Positions 1-7,976 of a DNA stretch of 64,000 nucleotides are shown piece after piece. Location: NCBI GenBank assembly GCA_013792075.1, contig VMSR01000105.1:1-64000 (forward strand), read 5' to 3'. The translations under genes and the position numbers were made by a program. Every line of letters starts with the position of its first letter. Position 1 is the stretch's first letter. The notes beneath the pieces are model-generated. The model was not told the origin of the DNA, made no database searches, and saw only the letters and a list, made by a program, of their open reading frames with translations. This DNA comes from Desulfobacula sp. Its GTDB lineage: Bacteria; Desulfobacterota; Desulfobacteria; Desulfobacterales; Desulfobacteraceae.

Positions 1-332
1 ATTTTTTTATCTTTCGTTCCAGAGCCGTCAGAAGGTTTGCCACTTCCTGCTCGCTTTCCTTGTCAGACTCTTCCAGGGCCATTTCCAGTAAAAGATCCGC
101 CTCCTCAATATCATCGGAAATGCTCTGGCAGGTTTCAAGGAGTCCGGACAGGGTTGTCCGCTCTTTTAACAGATCCGTGGCCTTGTCTGCATCGTCCCAG
201 AAATCTTGTCTGGCAATAAAATGTTCCAGCTCCCGGAAGCGTTTTTCCTTTACGGATAGGTCAAAGATACTCCTTGAGTTTGTCTGCCCGGGCATAAATG
301 GATGTAATGGTCTGTTTTAAGTCGGCACTCAT
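1..332 (-). CDS. prfB: Peptide chain release factor 2, N-terminal part (partial, programmed +1 frameshift)
   Basis: RF2 releases finished proteins at UGA and UAA codons. Reading on the minus strand from the ATG at 332, 23 codons run to an in-frame UGA at 263-261. Moving one base forward at the preceding CTT codon opens a long frame (LDLSVKEKRFRELEHF, then DFWDDADKA) that matches the helical N-terminal domain of RF2 and runs off the window edge. The slippage context (Shine-Dalgarno-like AAGGAG, TAT, CTT TGA C) is the classical RF2 autoregulatory site. The start overlaps the lnt stop as ATGA, so translation is probably coupled, and AGGAGA lies just upstream. The catalytic GGQ domain lies outside the window. 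Identification is firm because of the frameshift signature. Confidence 0.93.
261..275 (-). promoter_or_regulatory. prfB programmed +1 frameshift site
   Basis: On the minus strand this reads AAGGAG-TAT-CTT-TGA followed by C. The internal Shine-Dalgarno-like AAGGAG (275-270) lies three bases before the slippery CTT (266-264), and UGA (263-261) is the in-frame stop. This is the arrangement known from E. coli prfB: low RF2 lets the ribosome slip +1 at CUU UGA C. An annotator who ignores it would miscall the gene start. Confidence 0.93.
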
Positions 333-1903
333 TTTTGGGTTCTCCTAAAAGGGGTTTTTATCCCTTTTACCATAAACCAAAGGCAGATTGCAACTAGTGC
401 TGTTATGCCCAGAAGGTCGCCATGGCGGGAGTAAAAACAGATTTCCTCCAGGGCCGGCACGGCCTGGGTGATGGCGGCATCGGCAAAGAGATCTGTCTTT
501 TCCAGGACCCGGCCCACAGGATCGATAACCCCTGATATCCCGGTGTTGGCGGCCCGGACAACGCTCCTGCGGTTTTCAACCGCCCGGAGCACGGCAATGG
601 AAAAATGTTGTCTGGCGGCCGAGGTGTGTCCGAACCAGGCATCATTGGTGATGGTGGTCAGGATGTCGGCGCCGTTTTTTACAAATTGACGGGCAATGTT
701 GGGAAAAAGAATTTCAAAACAAATGAGGACCCCTGTTTTGTGGTTTTTGAAGGCCAGGGGGACAAAGGAGGTTTCTCCGACGCTGAAATCACCCGCCTGC
801 TCGGTGATCTTTCCCAGGAACTTTAAATATGCCTGGAAGGGAACATATTCTCCAAAGGGGACCAAATGGGTCTTGTCATAGGTGCCGGTCACAAGGGAGA
901 GGGGGTTGAGCAGATAGACCCTGTTATAAAACTTCGGGTTTTCCTTGCCCTGTTCAAAGGCGGGGCTGCCGATGAGAAAATGGGTTTTGGCCGTTCTTAC
1001 ATACCCATCCACTAGATTGGAATAGACGGTATCGTATCCATAATAAAAAGGGAGGGCTGTTTCCGGCCAGATGATCAGTTCCGGACGTTCCCCGGCAACT
1101 TTGAGGGACAAGCTTCCGTATTTTTCAATGGTGGCCTCTTTAAACGCCTTGTCCCATTTGAGATCCTGGCGGATATTGCCCTGGATAACGGAAATCTTGG
1201 GTTTGGTGGCATTCAGGATCAGGGCGTCGATTGCCCGGACCCTGAAGTTTCCATAGGCCAGGGCAGCAGCCATCAGCACCAGGGTATAAACCACAAGAAT
1301 CTGGATTTCCCGCCTGGAACCTGCCCCTGGTCCCGGACGCAGGTAGATGAAAATCTGGGCCAGACAAACATTGCAGAGTACAATTAAAAAAGAAAGACCC
1401 AAAACCCCTGTCAGGTCGGCTATCTGGACCAGTGTTTGGTTTGAATCCTGGCTGTACCCCAGAACGCCCCAGGGAAATCCGGTCAGGGCATAGGTCCTGA
1501 TATATTCAAGCCCCACCCAGAGAAAGGCGCCTGCCAGGGGCATGAGAATCGGACATGGGTCCAGTTTTTTCATTAAAAAGGCAAAGACCCCGACATAGAG
1601 AGCAAGATAGAGACACAGCAGGGTCAGGGTTGAAATGCCCAGCAGCGGATGGAGGCCCCCGTAAATGGTAATGGTAGGGACAAGCCAGTAGATAAGGGTC
1701 AGGTAATGGATAAACCCTGCCACGAACCCGGCATAAAACGCCCGTTGGGGTGTCATGGCCCGGATCAAAACCACCAGGGGAACCAGGGCCACAAAGGCAA
1801 GATAATAAGCGCCGGTATCAGGGAAAGCTGCGGTCAGCATCAGTCCGCTGACCAATGCCGGAATATAATCGACTGCAAAGGAAAGATTTTTTTTAGGATA
1901 CAT
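329..1903 (-). CDS. lnt: Apolipoprotein N-acyltransferase
   Basis: Inner-membrane enzyme that transfers a third acyl chain from phospholipid to the N-terminal cysteine of lipoproteins. The 524-residue protein has about six hydrophobic segments in the first 215 residues, then a nitrilase-type domain. The catalytic triad is visible as E281 (IIWPETALPF), K344 (TYDKTHLVPFGEY) and C395 (GVLICFEILFP). Its length is normal for Lnt. Its stop overlaps the prfB start by four bases, so the two form an operon. The hybrid kinase gene at 1997 diverges from it. Confidence 0.96.
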   Translation of the reverse strand: MYPKKNLSFAVDYIPALVSGLMLTAAFPDTGAYYLAFVALVPLVVLIRAMTPQRAFYAGFVAGFIHYLTLIYWLVPTITIYGGLHPLLGISTLTLLCLYLALYVGVFAFLMKKLDPCPILMPLAGAFLWVGLEYIRTYALTGFPWGVLGYSQDSNQTLVQIADLTGVLGLSFLIVLCNVCLAQIFIYLRPGPGAGSRREIQILVVYTLVLMAAALAYGNFRVRAIDALILNATKPKISVIQGNIRQDLKWDKAFKEATIEKYGSLSLKVAGERPELIIWPETALPFYYGYDTVYSNLVDGYVRTAKTHFLIGSPAFEQGKENPKFYNRVYLLNPLSLVTGTYDKTHLVPFGEYVPFQAYLKFLGKITEQAGDFSVGETSFVPLAFKNHKTGVLICFEILFPNIARQFVKNGADILTTITNDAWFGHTSAARQHFSIAVLRAVENRRSVVRAANTGISGVIDPVGRVLEKTDLFADAAITQAVPALEEICFYSRHGDLLGITALVAICLWFMVKGIKTPFRRTQK

Positions 1904-1996
1904 TTTTTTGGCCTTAGTATTATGAAAAAAAGTCTGGTATACTTACCAGATAAGTCTTGCCCCAGTCAATTTATGAAAATAGGAACAGGTGTTTTT

Positions 1997-3571
1997 ATGG
2001 CACAAGGGTATGATAAAAAAAATCCAGATAAAGATAGCCATGGGTCTTTTCTGCCTTTTGAACAGATGAAGGCAGTCTTGGCATCGTCTCCGGCCGGTCT
2101 TGGAATCGTCAGGCACGGGAAAATCGACTGGGCCAATGAAAGCCTCCATGCCATGCTGGGATATGAAGCCGGAACGCTTCATGAAAAAGAAGCCCGAATT
2201 TTGTATCCCACCCAAAAAGAATATGAACGCGTGGGAAAAAGTCTTGCCAGCGGCATTGAAAAATTTGGCGTGGGTGTGGTTGAAACAAGGATTTCCAGAA
2301 AAGACGGCACTGCCTTTGATTGCAGGATTCGTTCCTCCCACCTGTCCTCCGGGGACAAAAAAAAGGGCGCAGTGATGGTTGTTACCGATATCACGGAATT
2401 AAAATCCCTTCAGATTCAACTCCAGCAGGCCCAGAAAATGGAGGCCATCGGGGTTCTGGCCGGTGGGATTTCCCATGATTTCAATAATATTTTAATGGGG
2501 ATACAAGGCCACTTGTCCCTGATGCGAATTGACCTGACAGCGGTGGAGAAAATTGCTTCCCACACCCGGCAGATCGGCAAGCTGGTGGATACGGCCGCAG
2601 AGCTGACAGGCCGGCTGCTGGGGTTTGCCAGGGGGGGGAAATACCAGATTTCAGTGGTGGATGTTAACCAGGTGGTGGCAATGTCCCTGAACATATTCAA
2701 ACCGTCCAGAAAGGATATCAATGTCCATGAATCCTATGAAAACAACCTTCACATGGTGGACGGAGATCATTCCCAGCTGGAGCAAATCTGTCTTAACCTG
2801 TTGATCAATGCTTCCCAGGCAATGGTGGATGCAGGTGAGATGTTTATCACGACCCAGAATATATTTATCCCGGAAGACCATAGGTATCACTTTGAGGTGA
2901 ATCCGGGCCGGTACGTGGAAATAGCCATCCGGGATACCGGGATCGGTATGGAGTGGGAGATCCAGAAAAAAATATTTGATCCCTTTTTTTCCACCAAGGA
3001 AATCGGTGACAAAAAAGGCAGGGGCCTGGGTTTGGCAACGGTTTTCGGGATTGTAAAAAATCACGGCGGCTTTATAACGGTTGAGAGCAAAAAAGGAGAA
3101 GGGTCTGTTTTCAAGGTCTGCCTGCCGGCTTCCAGCAAGGTGCATATTAAGGACCTCAAAAAAGAGACCCCGGCCTTGGATCAAATGCAGAGGGGATCTG
3201 AAACCGTATTGATGGTGGATGATGAACAGGAAATATTAAATGTGGGGGAAAATTTTCTCGAGAAACTGGGATATAAGCCCCTTGTTGCCAGGAACGGACT
3301 GGAAGCGGTTGAAATGTTCCAATTGCATAAAGATGAGATTTCCCTGGTGGTCCTGGATTTGATTATGCCGAAAATGGATGGCCGACAGACCTTTGTCAGG
3401 ATTAAGCAAATCAAGGAACAGACCAAGTTTCTGATCACCACCGGGTATACGGTGGACGAACGGGTGGAGGAACTTATAGAAAAGGGGTGCCATGGGTTTA
3501 TCCAGAAACCGTTTTCCCTGCACGAATTTTCCAGGGTGGTCCGGACCATTCTTGATAAGAAGATCTGCTGA
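1997..3571 (+). CDS. PAS hybrid histidine kinase with C-terminal receiver domain
   Basis: Cytoplasmic signalling protein of about 524 residues. A PAS domain occupies residues 20-125 (VVTDITELK at its end). The dimerisation domain has its phospho-acceptor at H160 (GGISHDFNNI), followed by an HATPase with N box (NLLINASQAM) and G boxes (DTGIGM, GRGLGLATV). A receiver domain follows with D454 (VVLDLIMPKMDG). No DNA-binding output or membrane segment is visible, so it probably feeds a phosphorelay. In-frame ATGs lie further upstream (1922, 1973), but the one at 1997 is the first with a purine-rich stretch (AGGAACAGG) at usable spacing, so I prefer it. The partner protein is unknown. Confidence 0.87.
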   Translation: MAQGYDKKNPDKDSHGSFLPFEQMKAVLASSPAGLGIVRHGKIDWANESLHAMLGYEAGTLHEKEARILYPTQKEYERVGKSLASGIEKFGVGVVETRISRKDGTAFDCRIRSSHLSSGDKKKGAVMVVTDITELKSLQIQLQQAQKMEAIGVLAGGISHDFNNILMGIQGHLSLMRIDLTAVEKIASHTRQIGKLVDTAAELTGRLLGFARGGKYQISVVDVNQVVAMSLNIFKPSRKDINVHESYENNLHMVDGDHSQLEQICLNLLINASQAMVDAGEMFITTQNIFIPEDHRYHFEVNPGRYVEIAIRDTGIGMEWEIQKKIFDPFFSTKEIGDKKGRGLGLATVFGIVKNHGGFITVESKKGEGSVFKVCLPASSKVHIKDLKKETPALDQMQRGSETVLMVDDEQEILNVGENFLEKLGYKPLVARNGLEAVEMFQLHKDEISLVVLDLIMPKMDGRQTFVRIKQIKEQTKFLITTGYTVDERVEELIEKGCHGFIQKPFSLHEFSRVVRTILDKKIC

Positions 3572-3766
3572 TCCTGATCCGCAAATAAAAGAGGAAAAGC
3601 GCCCCTATTTCCCATAAAATTTCTTGCAGAGGAGGGGGCAGAAAATCTGGTAAATAATTCATTTTGCAGGGGGATTTTTGTGATTGCGCTTTACAATTCT
3701 GCACTCAAATGGTATTGGTTACAAATCGTCAGATGATCGATATAACAGCGTCATCAGGAGTGTTTT

Positions 3767-4219
3767 ATGGAACAGATAGAAATCCGGTTTGGAAATAACA
3801 TTGAAACCCATGCATCAGAGGACAAGTCTTTTGACCAGATGTTTCAATCGGTCAACCCCATGTTCTGTTTTTCAAAACAGATTTGGAAACCCCAGATGGA
3901 TATATTTGAAACAAGACAGATGATTATTATCCAGGCAGAGATTGCAGGGGTCAACCGGGAAGATATCATTATTGAAGTTAATAACAAGGCTGTTAAAATT
4001 TCCGGAACCAGAAAGAGCAACCACCCGGATCCCACCGCCACCTTTCGGTTGGCTGAAATTCAGTTCGGCCAGTTTGAGAGAGTCCTTTATCTGCCCAGTG
4101 TCATTGATGTTGAAAAAGTGTCTGCTTCATTTTCAAACGGGTTTTTGGAGTTGACTCTGGGGAAACTTTTTCGTAAGAACATAAAACGAAAAAGTAATGT
4201 TTCTCTAGATTTTATTTAA
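3767..4219 (+). CDS. Hsp20/alpha-crystallin family small heat shock protein
   Basis: ATP-independent holdase that binds unfolding proteins. The 150-residue protein has an alpha-crystallin domain at about 40-135: WKPQMDIFETRQMIIIQAEI, the strand GVNREDIIIEVNNKAVKISG, and a C-terminal NGFLELTLGK. The usual C-terminal I-X-I tail is not obvious. AGGAG precedes the ATG. It lies 24 bases before lon in the same direction, so chaperone and protease are probably co-transcribed. Two more Hsp20 genes sit at 32008-32876. Confidence 0.9.
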   Translation: MEQIEIRFGNNIETHASEDKSFDQMFQSVNPMFCFSKQIWKPQMDIFETRQMIIIQAEIAGVNREDIIIEVNNKAVKISGTRKSNHPDPTATFRLAEIQFGQFERVLYLPSVIDVEKVSASFSNGFLELTLGKLFRKNIKRKSNVSLDFI

Positions 4220-4243
4220 GTCACGCTTCCAAAAGGAATCAGA

Positions 4244-6598
4244 ATGGATGATCTGAGACATCCCTCAGCCACGATTACAACCGACAGCATCCCCAAAAAA
4301 ATTCCCGTCCTCCCCATTGTTGACACCAATTTGTTTCCCAAAATGGTACTGCCCCTGGTGCTGATTCAAAAGGAGGCCATTGAGCTGATTGATGAAGCCA
4401 TGGCCGGCAACAGGTTGCTGGGATTGTTATTGTCAAAGCGGTCCGACCTGGGTTCAAAGCACAGGACAAACGATCTTCACCGCATCGGTACCGTGGCCAT
4501 GATTTTAAAAATGTCCAAGATGGAAGATGAAAAGGCCCAGCTGCTGATCCAGGGACTGGACCGGTTCAAGGTGGTCCAGTTCCTCCAGGGCAAGCAGTAT
4601 ATGCAGGCGGAAATAGCCGTCCTGGAAAACAAAAATGCAGACCGGAACAAAGAAAACCGGGCACTCATGGCCAATATTGTGGAACAATATGAAAAAATTG
4701 TTGCCCTTTCTCCGGGACTACCCTCGGAGATGGGACACATGATCAAGTCCCTCCAGGAACCCAATGTGCTGGCAGACATGGTGGCATCAACCATCAACGC
4801 GCCGGTAAAGGAAAAACAGAAGGTCATTGAGCTGCTGGATGTCAATCTGAGGTTGAAAAAAGTGACCCGCCTGGTCAATGACCAGCTTGAAATTCTTGAA
4901 ATGGGATCCAGAATCCAGAGCCAGGTAAAGGAAGGCATGGACAAGCGCCAGCGGGACTATTACCTTCGCCAGCAGCTTAAGGCCATCAAGGAGGAACTGG
5001 GGGAAAGCGAGGAGGATAGGGTTGAAATCCGGGAGTACAAGGCGCTGATTGAAGAAAAAAATTTGCCGGGAGAATCCCGGAAGGAGGCGGAACGGGAATT
5101 GCAGCGACTGTCCAGGATGCATCCCTCCTCTTCTGAATATGTAGTGGCATCCACCTATCTGGACTGGCTCACCTCCCTGCCCTGGCATGAAAAATCCCGT
5201 GACCGGCTGGATATCAAAGAGGCGCGCAGGATCTTGAATCAGGATCATTACGGCCTGAAGAATCCCAAAAAACGTATTCTTGAATATCTGGCAGTCCGGA
5301 AATTAAAAAAAGATTCCAAAGGGCCCATTCTCTGTTTTTCAGGTCCCCCGGGCACGGGAAAAACCTCTCTGGGGCGGTCCATTGCCAAGGCTTTGGGCCG
5401 GGAATTTGTCCGTATCTCCCTGGGCGGAGTCCGGGACGAAGCTGAAATAAGGGGCCATCGAAGAACCTATGTGGGGGCGCTTCCAGGGCGAATTATTCAG
5501 CGATTGCGGCAGGCGGGCAAAAACAATCCCGTGTTCATGCTGGACGAGATTGACAAGGTCAGCTCCTCCTACCACGGAGACCCTTCTTCCGCCCTTCTGG
5601 AAGTTCTGGACCCGGAACAAAATTTTTCCTTTACCGACCATTACCTGGATGTACCCTTTGACCTGTCCGATGTCATGTTTCTGACCACGGCCAATGTCCT
5701 GCACACCATTCCGGCCCCCCTGCGGGACCGGATGGAAGTGCTGGAACTCAACGGGTATACGGAAGATGAAAAACTTAAGATCGCCACCCGGTATCTGATC
5801 CCCAGGCAACGGGATGCCAACGGGCTTTTAACCAACCAGATACGGTTCACCCAGGGAGCGGTAAAAAAAATTATATCCGGCTATACCCGGGAGTCGGGGT
5901 TGCGGAACCTGGAACGGCAGATTGGAGCCATCTGCCGAGGGGTTGCCAGCAGGATTGCAGAAGAAGAGGCAAGGGTTCTTGTGATTCGTAAGGAGGATAT
6001 TAAAGAATACCTGGGGCCGGTTCAGAACATGCCGGATCTGGGGTTGGGAATTAAAAGCCCCGGTGTGGTGGTGGGGCTTGCCTGGACCCCCTTTGGCGGG
6101 GAAATCCTTTTTGTTGAAGCGGTTGCCATGCGCGGAAGCAAGGGGTTGACCCTGACGGGCCAGCTGGGGGATGTGATGAAAGAATCTGCCAGTACGGCCT
6201 TAAGTTTTATCCGGGCCAATTGTGAAAAACTCAAGGTGGATGAGACCTTTTTTGAAAACCATGATATCCATATCCATGTGCCCGAGGGCTCCATTCCCAA
6301 GGATGGCCCCTCTGCCGGCGTGACCATGCTCACGGCCCTGGCTTCTTTGATTTCCGGCAAACGGGTGAAGCCCAGGCTTGCCATGACCGGTGAAATCACC
6401 CTGAGGGGGGAGGTGCTGCCCGTGGGGGGGATAAAGGAAAAGGTGATCGCCGCCCACAGGGCCGGGATAAAAACCCTTATTCTGCCTTTGTGGAATGAAA
6501 AAGACATGGAAGATGTGCCAGACCACATAAAGGACACGATGGCCTTTATGTTTACCGATAACATGGAAGATGTATTAAACAGAGCATTAGAAATATGA
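4244..6598 (+). CDS. lon: ATP-dependent Lon protease
   Basis: Cytosolic AAA+ serine protease that degrades damaged and regulatory proteins. At 784 residues it has the standard length and order: LonN substrate domain (about 20-210), coiled coil, AAA+ module with Walker A GPPGTGKTS (K373) and Walker B (FMLDEIDK), and the C-terminal protease domain. The Ser-Lys dyad is present as S690 (PKDGPSAGVT) and K733 (GGIKEKV), 43 residues apart as in E. coli Lon. The gene follows an Hsp20 gene and its stop overlaps the rlpA start as ATGA. Confidence 0.97.
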   Translation: MDDLRHPSATITTDSIPKKIPVLPIVDTNLFPKMVLPLVLIQKEAIELIDEAMAGNRLLGLLLSKRSDLGSKHRTNDLHRIGTVAMILKMSKMEDEKAQLLIQGLDRFKVVQFLQGKQYMQAEIAVLENKNADRNKENRALMANIVEQYEKIVALSPGLPSEMGHMIKSLQEPNVLADMVASTINAPVKEKQKVIELLDVNLRLKKVTRLVNDQLEILEMGSRIQSQVKEGMDKRQRDYYLRQQLKAIKEELGESEEDRVEIREYKALIEEKNLPGESRKEAERELQRLSRMHPSSSEYVVASTYLDWLTSLPWHEKSRDRLDIKEARRILNQDHYGLKNPKKRILEYLAVRKLKKDSKGPILCFSGPPGTGKTSLGRSIAKALGREFVRISLGGVRDEAEIRGHRRTYVGALPGRIIQRLRQAGKNNPVFMLDEIDKVSSSYHGDPSSALLEVLDPEQNFSFTDHYLDVPFDLSDVMFLTTANVLHTIPAPLRDRMEVLELNGYTEDEKLKIATRYLIPRQRDANGLLTNQIRFTQGAVKKIISGYTRESGLRNLERQIGAICRGVASRIAEEEARVLVIRKEDIKEYLGPVQNMPDLGLGIKSPGVVVGLAWTPFGGEILFVEAVAMRGSKGLTLTGQLGDVMKESASTALSFIRANCEKLKVDETFFENHDIHIHVPEGSIPKDGPSAGVTMLTALASLISGKRVKPRLAMTGEITLRGEVLPVGGIKEKVIAAHRAGIKTLILPLWNEKDMEDVPDHIKDTMAFMFTDNMEDVLNRALEI

Positions 6599-7406
6599 TT
6601 CAAAAACACGCTCCCCTGACCCGTATTGGATATGGAGTTCTCCTGATTGTCTTTTTGCTGGCCTTTGGCTGCGCCAAACGGGTGGATTCTCCCTATGAAT
6701 CAGGCAAAAGGCCCCCCCCCCATCTTCCGGCCAGAAGGCACCAACGGGCAAGACCCCTCCCACCCAGAGGCCCTATACCATTGCCGGCAAGCGGTATATC
6801 CCCATTCCCAGCGCCCATGGGTATGAGGAAACAGGGATTGCCTCCTGGTATGGAAAAAAATTCCACGGCAGAAAAACCTCCAACGGCGAAACCTATAATA
6901 TGTATGCCATGACCGCAGCCCACAAAACCCTTCCCATGGGAACCTGGGTGAAGGTCTACAGCCAGGATACCCGCCAGGAAGTTGTTCTGCGGGTCAATGA
7001 CAGGGGACCCTTTATTACAGGAAGGATCATTGACCTGTCCTATACCGGTGCCCAGAAAATCGGTATGGTGGGGCCGGGAACCGCCAGGGTGAAGGTTACT
7101 GCCCTTGGAGAGGCGACCTCTTTTTCAAAGGAGACCCAGGAGCCTGTGGCATTTAAACCCATTGATTATTGGCAGGGCAATTTTACGGTCCAGGTGGGGG
7201 CTTTTAAAGTAAAAGCCAATGCGGAAAGTTATCGGAAAAAATTGTCCGCAACTTATCTGAACGCCCATATCGTTCCCTATGAAGATGACAGAGGCCAGTT
7301 TTACCGGGTCAGGATCGGCAAGTTTACCAACCTGAACGATGCCGATCAATTCAGCGAACGCCTCATGACCGAAGGGTTTGCCCAGGCCTTTGCCGTTGGA
7401 GAGTAA
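6595..7406 (+). CDS. rlpA: RlpA-type septal ring lytic transglycosylase lipoprotein, interrupted by a frameshift at a C10 tract
   Basis: RlpA cleaves denuded peptidoglycan at the division site. The first frame (from ATG 6595) encodes a lipoprotein signal ending LLAFGC and stops making sense after the poly-C run at 6712-6721. One base back, the next frame continues YTIAGKRYIPIP, IASWYGKKFHGRKTSNGE, then VNDRGPF with the catalytic Asp, and a C-terminal SPOR domain (FTVQVGAFKVKANAESY) to 7406. The two halves together make one normal RlpA-SPOR protein of about 270 residues. The tract would need 11 or 8 Cs to keep frame. It could be a sequencing error, a real null allele, slippage, or phase variation. 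It overlaps lon by four bases. Confidence 0.85.
6712..6721 (+). repeat. Homopolymeric C10 tract at the rlpA frame break
   Basis: Ten consecutive Cs lie between the lipoprotein leader and the RlpA domain. The reading frame before and after the tract differs by one base, so this is where the frame changes. It is the longest G/C homopolymer I noticed in the window. Confidence 0.9.
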
Positions 7407-7409
7407 CGG

Positions 7410-7976
7410 GTGCAAATGGGATATATTGTTTTTCTAGACCGGGATGGGGTGATTAACCAGGATTCTGCTGCTTATATCAAGGACCCTTCCGAGTTTGTTT
7501 TTATCCCCAAAAGCTGTGAGGCCGTGGCCCTGCTTTCCGGCCACGGATTTGATGTCATCCTGATCACCAACCAGTCTGGTATTGGCCGGGGGTTGATGAC
7601 GCCAAAGACGCTGGATGCCATATTTGATAAATTGAAAACCGGGGTGGCTGAGGCCGGTGGACGGATCACGGATATCTATTTTTGCCCCCATACCCCGGAC
7701 GCGGGATGCGATTGCCGCAAGCCCCTTCCCGGGATGATTGCCCAGGCCCTGGCAGCTCACAACACAGATTCAAGCCAATCGCTTATGGTGGGGGATTCTG
7801 CCAAGGACATTGAGTGCGGCCTTGCCGCCGGATGTGCCAAAAATCTCCTGGTGGCCACGGGCAATGGGGAAGATGCACTGAAAGCCCTTGCCCGCAAGGG
7901 TATTGTTCCTGATTTCTACGGAAAAGACCTGTATGATGCGGCCCTGTGGATTATTCAACATGTGAAATCTGAATGA
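7410..7976 (+). CDS. gmhB: D-glycero-beta-D-manno-heptose 1,7-bisphosphate 7-phosphatase
   Basis: HAD-family phosphatase in ADP-heptose synthesis for the lipopolysaccharide core. The N-terminal FLDRDGVIN carries the two catalytic aspartates. ITNQSGIGRG is motif II, and CPHTPDAGCDCRKPLPGM supplies the Cys/His zinc loop typical of GmhB. MVGDSAKDIE is the C-terminal acidic motif. The length of 188 residues is normal. A GTG start at 7410 has GGAGAG six bases upstream; ATG 7416 is the alternative. The stop overlaps the recD2 start. Confidence 0.93.
   Translation: MQMGYIVFLDRDGVINQDSAAYIKDPSEFVFIPKSCEAVALLSGHGFDVILITNQSGIGRGLMTPKTLDAIFDKLKTGVAEAGGRITDIYFCPHTPDAGCDCRKPLPGMIAQALAAHNTDSSQSLMVGDSAKDIECGLAAGCAKNLLVATGNGEDALKALARKGIVPDFYGKDLYDAALWIIQHVKSE

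Noticed and set aside
1649-1996. N-terminal extension of the hybrid kinase overlapping lnt
   Set aside because: Runs antisense through lnt, has low-complexity composition and no start site; ATG 1997 is the first with usable upstream purines.
2651-3184. 177-codon open frame opposite the hybrid kinase
   Set aside because: Shadow of a strongly recognised kinase domain; no ribosome binding site or family pattern.
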